Numbered from the stretch's first letter, positions 1 to 9,305 are shown. The stretch is DNA of 64,000 nucleotides from Nocardia sp. CDC159 (GCF_023740735.1 NZ_JAMRXH010000010.1:124001-188000), one strand, 5' to 3'. The notes: generated by a model not told the origin, from the sequence alone. Translations and numbers: made by a program.

Positions 1-820
1 GGCCGTCTATATCGGTGAAGCCGTAGGCGTCGGCGAGATCGACTACCCGCCAGGGCCTTCCGGTGCGATCGCGACGATTCGGATCGGTGGCCAGGGCGAC
101 CACCGCTCGGCCGGGGAAGTGCGGGGTTTCCGCGTCGTTCAGATCGAAGGTGCCTTCGCCGGGCAGGGTGACCAGGCGACGGCCCTCGGGATCGGGCGGG
201 ATCAGTTGCAGTAGTTCGGTGTTCACGATGCCGGGCCAGAGGGAGACGACCGTGACCGCGGTGTCGGCGAGGTCGTGGGCGAGGTCGGCGGTCAGGCGGT
301 CGACGGCGGCCTTGCCGACGCCGTAGACGGCGTTGTGGGTGTAGTGCTCGGCTCCGGGCGAGGAGATGTTCACGATCAGCCCGCCCGTTTCGATGAGCAG
401 GCGGGCGGCGAAGTGGCTTGCCACGTAATGGGATCGGACGCCGATGTCGAAGCCGGAGTCCCACGCCTTCGGCGGCACCTCCCAGAACGGCTTGCCCAGC
501 CAGCGGGCCGAGGCCGGAGAGTTGTAGACATTGTTCACCAGCACGTCGAGGCGGCCGTGATCCGCTCCGACCTTGGCGAACAGCGCGGCAACCGCCTCGT
601 CGTCGCGATGATCGCAGATGTGGGGAATGCCGATGCCGCCGAGTTCGTCGATGGCCGCGGCGGTTTCGGCGACCGTGCCGGGCAGGCGGCCGGGTGCGGT
701 GGTGCGGCCGGTGACGTACACCGTCGCGCCCGCGGCGCCCAGCTCCAGCGCGATGCCCTTGCCGATGCCCCGGCTGGCGCCGGTGACGACCGCGACCCGG
801 TCGGCGAGTATTCCGTTCAC
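1..820 (-). CDS. SDR-family NAD(P)-dependent oxidoreductase, 3' end cut by window edge
   Basis: This is a short-chain dehydrogenase/reductase read on the minus strand; 273 residues are visible and the C-terminus lies beyond base 1. The Rossmann nucleotide-binding motif TGASRGIG is near residue 13. A central NNVYNS segment corresponds to the family NNAG motif, an ISSPG segment supplies the catalytic Ser, and YGVGKAAVDR carries the YxxxK pair. The substrate cannot be read from the sequence. I chose the GTG at 820 because the Rossmann fold begins directly after it. It diverges from the epoxide hydrolase at 875, with a palindromic operator in the 54-bp gap, so the two may be co-regulated. Confidence 0.88.
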   Translation of the reverse strand, partial: MNGILADRVAVVTGASRGIGKGIALELGAAGATVYVTGRTTAPGRLPGTVAETAAAIDELGGIGIPHICDHRDDEAVAALFAKVGADHGRLDVLVNNVYNSPASARWLGKPFWEVPPKAWDSGFDIGVRSHYVASHFAARLLIETGGLIVNISSPGAEHYTHNAVYGVGKAAVDRLTADLAHDLADTAVTVVSLWPGIVNTELLQLIPPDPEGRRLVTLPGEGTFDLNDAETPHFPGRAVVALATDPNRRDRTGRPWRVVDLADAYGFTDIDG

Positions 821-844
821 GACTCCGGGACACTACCGTGAAAT

Positions 845-858
845 AAGAACACGTTCTA
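845..858. promoter_or_regulatory. KstR-like palindromic operator between divergent SDR and epoxide hydrolase
   Basis: The sequence AAGAACACGTTCTA matches the KstR consensus TnnAACnnGTTnnA at every fixed position except the first T. It sits midway between two divergent start codons at 820 and 875. KstR is the TetR-family repressor of cholesterol catabolism in Mycobacterium, Rhodococcus and Nocardia. Other TetR regulators use similar GAAC-n2-GTTC sites, so the assignment is an inference. Confidence 0.5.
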
Positions 859-874
859 GTACTCGGGAGGCGGC

Positions 875-1876
875 GTGGAGCCGACATATCGGTTCGTGCG
901 GACCGGCGACGTTCGGATGCACGTCGCCGAACAGGGGCGAGGCTGTCCGGTGATCTTCTGTCACGGATTCCCGCACGGCTGGTTCGTCTGGCATCGGCAG
1001 CTGGCGGCGCTGGCGGCCGCGGGATACCGGGCGATCGCGCCGGATCTGCGCGGCTACGGGCGCACCGAGGCCCCCGCGGGGATCGAGGCGCACACCAATC
1101 GCGCGGTGATCGGCGACCTGCTCGCCCTGCTCGACGACATCGGCGCGCGGCGGGCGGTATTCGTCGGCCTGGACTTCGGCGCGCAGCTGGTGTGGGAGCT
1201 GGCGCTGCGGGAGCCGCAGCGGGTGGCGGCGATCTTCGTGCTGAACAACCCCTACGCGCCGCGTCCGCCCAAGCCGCCGTCGGCGTTCTGGCAGCGGGCG
1301 GCCCAGCGCCACTTCCTGCATCTGGCCTACTTTCAGACCCCCGGCGTGGCCGATGCCGAACTCGCCGCCCGCCCCCGGGAATTCCTCGCCCGGGTGTTCT
1401 ACTCCCTCAGCGGCGACTACCACTACCTCGACACCTGGAAGAATCCGCCCGGCCTCGGCTACCTCGACGTCCTGCCGCAGGCCCCCGCGCTGCCCTGGCC
1501 GTGGCTCGACGAGAGCGAAGTGGACACCCTCGCGGCCGAATTCGAGCGCACCGGCTTCACCGGGCCGCTCAGCTGGTACCGGGCCCTGGACCGCAACTGG
1601 GAGCTGACCGCCGACCTGCCCACTACCGTCGAGGTCCCCACGCACTTCCTCTACGGCGAGAACGACCCGGATATGGAGGGTTTCAGCGGCCGCGATCCGC
1701 TCACCACCATGCGTGCACACGTCCCCGACCTGCGCGCGGTCGAGAAGATCCCGGGCGCGGGACATCTGGTCCAGCTGGAACGCACCGCGGCCGTGAACGA
1801 TTTCCTGCTCCGGCACCTGTCCGCCCTCGACCTGCCCGCACCGGCCGAGGCGCGGGCCGTCACGGAACCCAGGTGA
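875..1876 (+). CDS. Alpha/beta-hydrolase, epoxide hydrolase family
   Basis: The 333-residue protein has the alpha/beta-hydrolase fold and probably opens epoxides to diols. The HGFP oxyanion-hole motif lies near residue 30. The nucleophile elbow reads GLDFGA with Asp100 in place of the Ser of esterases, as in epoxide hydrolases and haloalkane dehalogenases. A lid segment GPLSWYRALDRNWEL is typical of soluble epoxide hydrolases (EphA type) and supplies the lid Tyr. His297 in GAGHLVQLE is the charge-relay His. The GTG start at 875 follows a GGGAGG Shine-Dalgarno. The last 17 bases overlap the convergent nitroreductase gene. The physiological substrate is unknown; the KstR-like site upstream hints at lipid or steroid metabolism. 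Confidence 0.85.
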   Translation: MEPTYRFVRTGDVRMHVAEQGRGCPVIFCHGFPHGWFVWHRQLAALAAAGYRAIAPDLRGYGRTEAPAGIEAHTNRAVIGDLLALLDDIGARRAVFVGLDFGAQLVWELALREPQRVAAIFVLNNPYAPRPPKPPSAFWQRAAQRHFLHLAYFQTPGVADAELAARPREFLARVFYSLSGDYHYLDTWKNPPGLGYLDVLPQAPALPWPWLDESEVDTLAAEFERTGFTGPLSWYRALDRNWELTADLPTTVEVPTHFLYGENDPDMEGFSGRDPLTTMRAHVPDLRAVEKIPGAGHLVQLERTAAVNDFLLRHLSALDLPAPAEARAVTEPR

Positions 1877-2405
1877 GCAGATCGTCCACCGACAGCCGCC
1901 CCAGCGGAATCGCCGTGGGGGAGCGGTGGTTCTCGTCGTCGGTATAGCCGAGGGCGATCGCGTGGCGCGGCAGCCAGCCCGGCGGCGCGGCGAGGATGTC
2001 GGCGGCCTGGCGGACGTTCTCGTCGGGATGGAAGGTGGTGACGCAGCTGCCGAGGCCGCGCTGCTGGGCGGCCAGGCAGACCGATTGGGCGATGCGGCCC
2101 AGATCGAATTCGGTGTCGCCCATGCCGTTGTCCTCCGACAGCAGCACCAGTACCAGCGGCGCGCGGCTGAGCAGCATGGCGTAGTCGCCGAAGCGCGACA
2201 GCGCGCCGCGCATCCGCGGATCGGTCACCGCGACGAAACGCCACGGCTGCCGATTGCGCGCGGAACCGGTCCAGCGTGCCACATTGATGACCTGCTCGAT
2301 GGTCACCCGGGGCACCGGATTGGGCTGGAAGTGCCGCACCGATCGCAGCGTCGTGATCGCCTCGTCCACCGGCCCGACGCTACCGGCTGCCCCCGGATCA
2401 CTCAT
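1860..2405 (-). CDS. Nitroreductase-family FMN oxidoreductase
   Basis: A 181-residue nitroreductase-like protein. TTLRSVRHFQPNPVP near the N-terminus and ARWTGSARNRQPWRFVAV match the phosphate- and FMN-binding segments of the family (R-S-x-R and N-x-Q-P-W-x-F). A later GLGSCVTTF and LALGY-like stretch also fits. These proteins reduce nitro groups, quinones or activated double bonds using NAD(P)H. I chose the ATG at 2405; a TTG at 2441 would add 12 residues, and neither start has a strong Shine-Dalgarno. It is the last gene on the leftward strand after the pentose-phosphate operon and converges on the epoxide hydrolase gene. Confidence 0.8.
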   Translation of the reverse strand: MSDPGAAGSVGPVDEAITTLRSVRHFQPNPVPRVTIEQVINVARWTGSARNRQPWRFVAVTDPRMRGALSRFGDYAMLLSRAPLVLVLLSEDNGMGDTEFDLGRIAQSVCLAAQQRGLGSCVTTFHPDENVRQAADILAAPPGWLPRHAIALGYTDDENHRSPTAIPLGRLSVDDLLTWVP

Positions 2406-2449
2406 CCCGAGCCGATCGGGTTGAAACCTGTTCGTTGCCAATCACCGGT

Positions 2450-2800
2450 TCATTCGCTCTGCTCCCACGCGGCGACGGGCAGCGAGAGATACACCCCCAC
2501 CTCCGCCAGGCCGAACGTCTTCTCGATCTCCCGATGCAGCCGCTCCACCCGCTCCTGCCGATTGTCGGCCCGGCTCGGGAAGAACTTCGACTTCACCTCG
2601 ACCACGACCTCGAGCCCGCCCCGATCGAACGGCCCCCACTGCCGAAACCGCACCTCCGCATCCCCGGGCTGCAGATTCCCGTCGTAGGGCTCCTCCGGAC
2701 ATTCCACGGCCACCGACACCAAATGCGGCAGCCGCAACGACATTTCCCGCAGCGTGTCCGCGGAAACGGACGGCGCGTAGGTCACCTCGATGATCGGCAC
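2450..2800 (-). CDS. Small conserved protein, tautomerase-like N-terminus
   Basis: A 116-residue protein that starts MPIIEVTYAP. The Pro directly after the initiator Met resembles the catalytic Pro1 of the 4-oxalocrotonate tautomerase superfamily, and the length is near that of MIF/CHMI-type members. The rest (WGPFDRGGLEVVVEVKSKFF, then an Arg/Glu-rich helix and a short C-terminal strand) is compatible with a beta-alpha-beta fold, but I cannot confirm the family. The start is GTG at 2800, 22 bases downstream of the pgl stop, so it may be co-transcribed with the pentose-phosphate genes. Function unknown. Confidence 0.65.
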   Translation of the reverse strand: MPIIEVTYAPSVSADTLREMSLRLPHLVSVAVECPEEPYDGNLQPGDAEVRFRQWGPFDRGGLEVVVEVKSKFFPSRADNRQERVERLHREIEKTFGLAEVGVYLSLPVAAWEQSE

Positions 2801-2822
2801 GCCGCCCAGTCTATCGATCCGC

Positions 2823-3557
2823 TCAGCGCGGCAGATCCGCCGCCGCCGCCTCGTCCAGCAGCCATGTCGTGGATTCGCTGCCCTTCGCGCCCGCGGCGGG
2901 GATGTCGAGGTGCGACGCTCCCGCGAGGGCCGCCGCGACGGCCGCGGCCTTGGCCTCGCCGCCGACGATGAGGACGACGTGGCGGGCGCGCTGGACCGCG
3001 GGCAGGGTCAGGGTGACTCGAACCGGCGGGGGCTTGGGTGAATTGGTCACGGCGACAACGAGTTCGTGCTGTTCGCGGGTCGCATCGGTATGCGGGAACA
3101 GCGAGTTCACGTGGCCCTCGCCGCCCATGCCGAGCAGGTGCAGGTCGAAGGAGCCGAACTCGGCCAGGTGGGCGTGCACGGTCGCGGAGTATTCGGCGGC
3201 GGCCTCGACCGGGTCCGGATACTCGCCGTCGGAGGCGGCCACCGGGTGCACCCGCGACGGATCGACCGGGACATGGTCGAACAGCGCTCGGCGGGCCTGC
3301 AATTCGTTGCGCTCGGCGTCGCCGGTGGGCACGAAACGCTCGTCGCCCCAGAAGATGTCGAGCCGCGACCAGTCGATCTCGCCGCCCAGCTTGCGCAGCT
3401 GCTCCAGGGTGGCGATACCGGTTCCGCCGCCGGTGACCACGACCGATGCCCGACCGCGTGCGCGCTGGGCCGCGGTCACGATCTCGACGAACCGTTCGGC
3501 CGCCGCGACCGCCAAAGCGTCGGTGTCGGCGAGGATTTCGACGCCGGGCTCACTCAT
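2823..3557 (-). CDS. pgl: 6-phosphogluconolactonase
   Basis: Hydrolyses 6-phosphogluconolactone to 6-phosphogluconate, the second oxidative pentose-phosphate step. The 244-residue protein has the GalNAc-6-P isomerase/6PGL fold: VVTGGGTGI near residue 41, DIFWGDERFVP with the conserved W-x-D-E-R, and LLGMGGEGHVNSLFPH carrying the catalytic G-H. The ATG at 3557 overlaps the end of opcA by 8 bases, showing translational coupling. It is the fifth gene of the tkt-tal-zwf-opcA-pgl series, the same order as M. tuberculosis Rv1449c to Rv1445c. Confidence 0.95.
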   Translation of the reverse strand: MSEPGVEILADTDALAVAAAERFVEIVTAAQRARGRASVVVTGGGTGIATLEQLRKLGGEIDWSRLDIFWGDERFVPTGDAERNELQARRALFDHVPVDPSRVHPVAASDGEYPDPVEAAAEYSATVHAHLAEFGSFDLHLLGMGGEGHVNSLFPHTDATREQHELVVAVTNSPKPPPVRVTLTLPAVQRARHVVLIVGGEAKAAAVAAALAGASHLDIPAAGAKGSESTTWLLDEAAAADLPR

Positions 3558-4470
3558 ACACAACCCTTTCGATTCCGGCCAGGGCCTCGGCGTAGACCTC
3601 GTCGGCGTCCAGCCGCCGCAGCTCCTCGGCCAGGCAGTCCTTGGTTTCCCGGCGCGCCAGCGCGAAACGCTGATCCGGTTCACCGGTGCGCGACATGGTC
3701 GCGGTGCGCCCGGTCTGGGGGCGGGAGATGGTGATCGAGACCGTCGGCCGGTGCAGCTCCACCTTCAGCTCGCCCGTGCGGCGGCGCACCGGGCACTTCA
3801 GCCGCGCCGCGAGCCAGCCCGCGAGCACGTCCAGCGCGGGCTCCTCGTACAGGCCCGACACCGTCACCGATTCGACCGGCTCGTAGGGCGGTTCGTCGAG
3901 TGCGGCGGCCAGCAGCGCGCGCCAGTAGGTGATCCGGCTCCACGCGAGGTCGGTGTTGCCGGGTGCGTAGGAGGCCAGCCGCTTCTTGATCGCGGCCTGC
4001 GGATCGGCGGCGAAGGTGGCGTCGGTGATGCGGCGAATCGCCAAGCGCCCCACCGAATCCTTCGACGGATACTCCGGCGCCCCGCGCGGCCACCACGCCA
4101 CCACCGGCGTATCGGGCAGCAGGAACGGAATCACCACGCTGCTCTCGTGATTGATCAGCTCACCCTGCAACCGCAGCACGAGCACCTCCGCCGCGCCCGC
4201 GTCCCCGCCGACTCTTATCTGGGCGTCGAGCTTGGTCTCGGCGAAGCGGTCACCGCGCGCCAGCACTATCACCCGGCACGGATGTTCGCGGCTGGCGTCG
4301 TTGGCCGCATCGATGGCGTCCTCGGCCTCCGAGGAGTCCAGCGTGCACACCACCAGCGTCAGCACCCGGCCCTGGGTGACCACGCCGTTGCTCTCGCGCA
4401 GCTTCACCAGCCGCTTGGCGACGTCCTGGGTGGTGGTATCGGGCATATCCACTATCACGGTCGCCGCCAT
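3550..4470 (-). CDS. opcA: Glucose-6-phosphate dehydrogenase assembly protein OpcA
   Basis: A 306-residue OpcA homologue, which in cyanobacteria and actinobacteria promotes assembly and activity of glucose-6-phosphate dehydrogenase. The segments VVWWPRGAPEYPSKDSVGRL and LAWSRITYWRALLAAALDEPP are characteristic of the family. No catalytic motif is expected. Its start overlaps the end of zwf by 16 bases and its end overlaps the pgl start by 8, so the three are tightly coupled and probably made in fixed ratio. Confidence 0.94.
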   Translation of the reverse strand: MAATVIVDMPDTTTQDVAKRLVKLRESNGVVTQGRVLTLVVCTLDSSEAEDAIDAANDASREHPCRVIVLARGDRFAETKLDAQIRVGGDAGAAEVLVLRLQGELINHESSVVIPFLLPDTPVVAWWPRGAPEYPSKDSVGRLAIRRITDATFAADPQAAIKKRLASYAPGNTDLAWSRITYWRALLAAALDEPPYEPVESVTVSGLYEEPALDVLAGWLAARLKCPVRRRTGELKVELHRPTVSITISRPQTGRTATMSRTGEPDQRFALARRETKDCLAEELRRLDADEVYAEALAGIERVVYE

Positions 4471-6017
4471 TCCCGCCCGGTGCGAGCGAGCATCTCGTCG
4501 GCCGCCGCCGGACCCCAGGTGCCCGCCTCGTACGGTTCGGGCTTGCCGTCGGCGGCCCAGTGCGCGAGCACGGGATCGAGGATGCGCCAGGACAATTCGA
4601 CCTCCTCGTTGACCGGGAACAGCGAGGGCTCGCCGAGCAGCACATCGAGGATGAGCCGCTCGTAGGCCTCCGGGGACGCCTCGGTGAACGATTCGCCGTA
4701 GCTGAAGTCCATGTTCACATCGCGCACCTCCATGCCCGAGCCGGGCACCTTGGACCCGAAGCGCAGGGTGATGCCCTCATCCGGCTGCACGCGGATGACC
4801 AGCGCGTTCTGGCCGAGCTCCTCGGTCATTGTCTGATCGAAGGGCAGATGCGGCGCACGCTTGAACACGATCGCGATCTCGGTGACCCGGCGCCCCAGGC
4901 GTTTTCCGGTGCGCAGATAGAACGGCACCCCCGCCCAGCGGCGGGTGTCGACATTGAGGGTGATGGCCGCGTAGGTCTCGGTGCGCGAGTTCGGATCGAA
5001 CCCGTCCTCCTCGAGCAGGCCGACGGCCTTCTCACTGCCCTGCCAGCCCTCGGTGTACTGCCCGCGCGCGGTCGTCTCGTCCAGCGGCTCCACCAGTTTG
5101 GTGGCCGAGAGCACCTTGATCTTCTCGATCTGCAGCTGCCGCGGCTGGAAGCTGACCGGATCCTCCATCGCCGTCAGCGCCAGCAGCTGCAGCAGATGGT
5201 TCTGGATGACGTCGCGGGCCGCGCCGATGCCGTCGTAATAGCCTGCGCGCCCGCCCAATCCGATGTCCTCGGCCATCGTGATCTGGATGTGGTCGACGTA
5301 GTTGGAGTTCCAGATCGGCTCGAACAGCTCGTTGGCGAAGCGCAGCGCCAGCAGGTTCTGCACCGTCTCCTTGCCCAGATAGTGGTCGATGCGGAAGACC
5401 GTCTCCTCCGGGAAGACCTGATTCACCAGCGCGTTGAGCTCCTTCGCGCTCTTCAAATCGTGGCCGAACGGCTTCTCGATCACCACTCGTCGCCACGGGG
5501 CCTGCTCACCGGGCTCGGCCCGACTCTGCTGGGCCAGCCCGGTGCGCGAAAGCTGTTGCAGCACGGTTGGAAACGCGTTCGGCGGAATCGATAGGTAGAA
5601 GGCGTGATTGCCGCCGGTGCCGCGCTCCTGATCGAGCTGCTTGAGGGTGTTGGCCAGTTCGGTGAAGGCGTTGTCGTCCTCGAAGGTGCCCTGGACGAAG
5701 CGCAGGCCCGCCGAGAGCTGATCCCACACCTCCTGGCGAAACGGCGTGCGCGCATGCTGTTTCACCGCATCGAGCACGACCTGGGAGAAGTCCTCGTCGG
5801 CCCAATCGCGCCGGGCGAAGCCGACCAGGGCGAACGCGGGCGGTAACAGCCCGCGATTCGCCAGATCGTAGATGGCCGGCATCAACTTCCTGCGCGACAG
5901 GTCACCGGTGACCCCGAAGATCACCATGCTGCACGGACCCGCGATCCGGGGAAGCCGCTTGTCCCGCTCTTCGCGGAGCGGATTCACCGGTGCGGCCGTC
6001 GTCTCTACGCCGGCCAT
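4455..6017 (-). CDS. zwf: Glucose-6-phosphate 1-dehydrogenase
   Basis: Oxidises glucose 6-phosphate to 6-phosphogluconolactone with NADP as coenzyme. The 520-residue length is normal for the family. FGVTGDLSRRKLMPAIYDL near residue 34 is the dinucleotide-binding motif. EKPFGHDLKSA follows, and RIDHYLGKETVQNLLALRF near residue 215 is the active-site signature with the catalytic His. ATG at 6017 lies 5 bases after the tal stop. Together with OpcA and Pgl it supplies NADPH, which would also feed the reductive PKS modules elsewhere in the window, although no direct link is shown. Confidence 0.96.
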   Translation of the reverse strand: MAGVETTAAPVNPLREERDKRLPRIAGPCSMVIFGVTGDLSRRKLMPAIYDLANRGLLPPAFALVGFARRDWADEDFSQVVLDAVKQHARTPFRQEVWDQLSAGLRFVQGTFEDDNAFTELANTLKQLDQERGTGGNHAFYLSIPPNAFPTVLQQLSRTGLAQQSRAEPGEQAPWRRVVIEKPFGHDLKSAKELNALVNQVFPEETVFRIDHYLGKETVQNLLALRFANELFEPIWNSNYVDHIQITMAEDIGLGGRAGYYDGIGAARDVIQNHLLQLLALTAMEDPVSFQPRQLQIEKIKVLSATKLVEPLDETTARGQYTEGWQGSEKAVGLLEEDGFDPNSRTETYAAITLNVDTRRWAGVPFYLRTGKRLGRRVTEIAIVFKRAPHLPFDQTMTEELGQNALVIRVQPDEGITLRFGSKVPGSGMEVRDVNMDFSYGESFTEASPEAYERLILDVLLGEPSLFPVNEEVELSWRILDPVLAHWAADGKPEPYEAGTWGPAAADEMLARTGREWRRP

Positions 6018-6022
6018 CGCGC

Positions 6023-7153
6023 TCAGTTGCTTCCGGTGGTCTCGAGCTCGGCCTTGGTCGCGGAAAGCAGTTCGTCCCAGGACTTCTCGAACTTCTCCAC
6101 ACCCTCGCGCTCGAGCACCGCGAACACGTCGTCGAGGTCGATGCCGACCGCGGCCAGCTTGTCGAAGACCTGCTGGGCCTCGGCGGCCTTGCCGGTGACG
6201 GTGTCGCCGCGCAGCTCACCATGTTCGGCGAACGCCTCGAGGGTCTTCTCCGGCAGGGTGTTGACCGTATTCGGGGCGACCAGCTCGGTGATGTACATGG
6301 TGTCGGGGTAGTCCGGATTCTTCACCCCGGTCGATGCCCACAGCGGCCGCTGGCGGTTTCCGCCGGAGGAGGCCAGCTGGTCGTAGGTGGAGGTGTGCGC
6401 GCCGCCGTCGAAGACGTCCTGATAGGCGGCGAAGGCCAGGCGGGCGTTGGCGATACCGGCCTTGCCGCGCAGCTCGAGCGCCGCGGGCGTGCCGATCTGC
6501 TCCAGCCGCTTATCGATCTCGGAGTCCACGCGGGAGACGAAGAACGAAGCGACCGAATGGATCCGGGCCAGATCGTGGCCCGCGACCCGCGCGTTGCGCA
6601 GACCGTCCAGATAGGCGCCCATCACGCTGCGGTAGCGCTCCACGGAGAAGATCAGCGTGACGTTGACGCTGATGCCCTCGGCGATCACCTTGGTGATCGC
6701 GGGCAGGCCCGCCTCGGTGGCCGGGATCTTGATGAACAGGTTGGGCCGGTCGACGATCTTCCACAGCTCGATCGCCTGCGCGACCGTCTTGTCGGCGTCG
6801 AAGGCCAGGCGCGGATCGACCTCGATCGAGACACGGCCGTCCACACCCTTGCTCGCCTCGAAGACCGGGGCCAGCACATCACAGGCGGCGCGCACGTCGT
6901 CGGTGGTGATCGTGCGGATCGCCGCGTCGACGTCGGCGCCGCGGGCGGCCAGTTCCTTGATCTGATCGTCGTAGGCGTGGCCCTTGCTGAGCGCGCCCTG
7001 GAAGATCGTGGGGTTGGTGGTCACGCCGACCACGCTGCGGGTGTCGATGAGTTCGGCGAGGTTGCCGGACCGGATGCGGTCGCGCGAAAGATCGTCGAGC
7101 CACACCGACACGCCCGCCGCGGACAGCGCGGCGAGATTCTCGTTCTGTGCCAT
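6023..7153 (-). CDS. tal: Transaldolase
   Basis: Transfers dihydroxyacetone units between sugar phosphates in the non-oxidative pentose-phosphate pathway. The 376-residue protein belongs to the long actinobacterial TalB type. VVGVTTNPTIFQGALS near residue 40 is the first family signature, and Lys142 in LFIKIPATEAGL is the Schiff-base lysine. ATG at 7153 lies 7 bases downstream of tkt, and zwf starts 5 bases after its stop, so it sits centrally in the operon. Confidence 0.96.
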   Translation of the reverse strand: MAQNENLAALSAAGVSVWLDDLSRDRIRSGNLAELIDTRSVVGVTTNPTIFQGALSKGHAYDDQIKELAARGADVDAAIRTITTDDVRAACDVLAPVFEASKGVDGRVSIEVDPRLAFDADKTVAQAIELWKIVDRPNLFIKIPATEAGLPAITKVIAEGISVNVTLIFSVERYRSVMGAYLDGLRNARVAGHDLARIHSVASFFVSRVDSEIDKRLEQIGTPAALELRGKAGIANARLAFAAYQDVFDGGAHTSTYDQLASSGGNRQRPLWASTGVKNPDYPDTMYITELVAPNTVNTLPEKTLEAFAEHGELRGDTVTGKAAEAQQVFDKLAAVGIDLDDVFAVLEREGVEKFEKSWDELLSATKAELETTGSN

Positions 7154-7160
7154 TTGTCGC

Positions 7161-9305
7161 TTATCCCTTCACCTTGTCGAGTGAACGCTGGGCGGCCTCG
7201 ACCACGGCGTCGGCGGTGATGCCGAACTCGCGGAACAGGGTCTTGTAATCGGCCGACGCACCGAAGTGCTCGATCGACACGGATTCACCCGCATCTCCGG
7301 TGAACCGGTGCCACGGCATCGCTATTCCGGCCTCGACGCTGACGCGGGCGCGGACCGCGGGCGGCAGCACCTCGTCGCGATAGGACTGTTCCTGCGCGTC
7401 GAACCACTCCACACACGGCATCGAGACCACGCGGGTGCCGATGCCCTGCTCCTCCAGCCTAGTGCGGGCCTCGACGGCGAGCTGCAGTTCCGAACCGGTG
7501 GCGATCAGGATCACCTGCGGTGTGCCCGTGGACGATTCGGCCAGGATGTAGCCGCCCCTGCGGACGCCCTCGTAGCTGGTGCCCTCGACGATCGGCAGAT
7601 CCTGGCGGGTCAGCGCCAACGCGGACGGGCCGTCGATGAACGGGCCCTGCGCCGGGGTGAAGTGCGAATCCCGTTCGGTGCTCTCCAGTTCCAGGATCGC
7701 GCGCCAGGCGTGCACGGTCTCGTTGGCGTCGCCGGGGCGGACCACGTTCAGGCCGGGGATGGCGCGCAGCGCCGCGAGGTGCTCGATCGGCTGATGGGTC
7801 GGACCGTCCTCGCCCAGGCCGATGGAGTCGTGGGTCCAGACGTAGATCGCGGGCACCCGCATGAGCGCGGCCAGGCGGACCGCCGGGCGCATGTAGTCGG
7901 AGAACACCAGGAAGGTGCCGCCGTACGGGCGGGTCGGGCCATGCAGCGCGATGCCGTTGAGGATCGAGCCCATGGCGTGCTCGCGGACGCCGAAGTGCAG
8001 GGTGCGACCGTACGGGTTGGCCTTCCACATGCCGGTCGAGATCGACTCCGGGCCGAAGCTCGGCTGATCGGGCATCGTGGTGTTGTTGGATTCGGCGAGA
8101 TCGGCCGAGCCGCCCCACAATTCGGGCAGCACGGGCGCGAGCGCGGCGAGCACCTTGCCCGAGGCCTTGCGGGTGGCCATGCCCTTGGGATCCGGCTCCC
8201 AGGAGGGCAGCCCATCGGTCCAGCCCTCGGGCAGCTTGCGGGCCACGAGGCGGTCGAACAGCTGCTTGTTCTCCGGATTGGCCTGCGCCCAGGCGTCGAA
8301 CTGGTCCTGCCACGCGGCGCGGGCGGCCTTGGCGCGGTCGGCGGCATTGGCGCGGGTGTGCGCGATGACCGCGTCGTCGACCTCGAAGGTCTGCTCCGGA
8401 TCGAAGCCCAGGATCTTCTTGGTGGCGGCCACCTCGTCGGCGCCCAGTGCGGCGCCGTGCGAGGAACCGGTGTTCATCTTGTTGGGCGCGGGATAGCCGA
8501 TGACGGTGCGCAGCAGGATGAACGAGGGCTTGTCGGTCACGGCCTGCGCCTCGGCGATGGCCTGCTCGATCGCCACCACGTCCTCGCCGCCCTCGACGAC
8601 CTGCACATGCCAGCCGTAGGCGCGATACCGCGCGGCGGTGTCCTCGGTGAGGGCGATGGTGGTGTCGTCCTCGATGGAGATGCGGTTGTCGTCGTAGAAG
8701 ACGATCAGATTGCCCAGCTGCTGGGTGCCCGCGAGCGAGGACGCCTCGGAGGTGACGCCCTCCTCGATATCGCCGTCGGAGGCGATGACGTAGACGAAGT
8801 GATCGAACGGGCTCTGGCCCTGGGCGGTGTTCGGGTCGAACAGGCCGCGCTCGCGACGGGCGGCCATCGCCATGCCGACCGCCGAGGCCAGGCCCTGGCC
8901 CAGCGGGCCGGTGGTGATCTCGACGCCGCGGGTGTGCCGGTACTCCGGGTGGCCCGGGGTCAGCGAGCCCCACTTGCGCAGGTTCTTCAGATCGTCGAGT
9001 TCGAGGCCCGAGCCCGACAGGTACAGCTGGATGTACTGGGTGAGGCTGGAGTGGCCCGCCGACAGCACGAACCGGTCCCGCCCGGTCCAGTCCGGATCGC
9101 TCGGGTCGTAGCGCAGCACGCGCTGGTAGAGGGTGTAGGCCAGGGGGGCGAGGCTCATCGCGGTGCCGGGGTGTCCGTTGCCCGCGTTCTGCACCGCGTC
9201 GGCGGCGAGGACGCGGACCGTGTCGACGGCTCGCGTGTCCAGATCGGTCCAGTCGCTCGGGTGCTTCGGCTGGGTGAGGGCGCGGATGTCGTCTGTGATC
9301 GACAC
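7161..9305 (-). CDS. tkt: Transketolase
   Basis: Thiamine-diphosphate enzyme that moves two-carbon ketol units in the pentose-phosphate pathway. DAVQNAGNGHPGTAMSLAPL near the N-terminus contains the conserved His of transketolases, and ASDGDIEEGVTSEA with the later NRISIED-type Asn is the ThDP/metal-binding GDG motif. The central pyrimidine domain carries FGVREHAMGSILNGIALHG. I chose the GTG at 9305, giving 714 residues, because AGGAG lies 10 bases upstream and the N-terminus then matches mycobacterial Tkt; a GTG at 9344 would add 13 residues without a ribosome-binding site. First gene of the leftward operon. Confidence 0.95.
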   Translation of the reverse strand: MSITDDIRALTQPKHPSDWTDLDTRAVDTVRVLAADAVQNAGNGHPGTAMSLAPLAYTLYQRVLRYDPSDPDWTGRDRFVLSAGHSSLTQYIQLYLSGSGLELDDLKNLRKWGSLTPGHPEYRHTRGVEITTGPLGQGLASAVGMAMAARRERGLFDPNTAQGQSPFDHFVYVIASDGDIEEGVTSEASSLAGTQQLGNLIVFYDDNRISIEDDTTIALTEDTAARYRAYGWHVQVVEGGEDVVAIEQAIAEAQAVTDKPSFILLRTVIGYPAPNKMNTGSSHGAALGADEVAATKKILGFDPEQTFEVDDAVIAHTRANAADRAKAARAAWQDQFDAWAQANPENKQLFDRLVARKLPEGWTDGLPSWEPDPKGMATRKASGKVLAALAPVLPELWGGSADLAESNNTTMPDQPSFGPESISTGMWKANPYGRTLHFGVREHAMGSILNGIALHGPTRPYGGTFLVFSDYMRPAVRLAALMRVPAIYVWTHDSIGLGEDGPTHQPIEHLAALRAIPGLNVVRPGDANETVHAWRAILELESTERDSHFTPAQGPFIDGPSALALTRQDLPIVEGTSYEGVRRGGYILAESSTGTPQVILIATGSELQLAVEARTRLEEQGIGTRVVSMPCVEWFDAQEQSYRDEVLPPAVRARVSVEAGIAMPWHRFTGDAGESVSIEHFGASADYKTLFREFGITADAVVEAAQRSLDKVKG

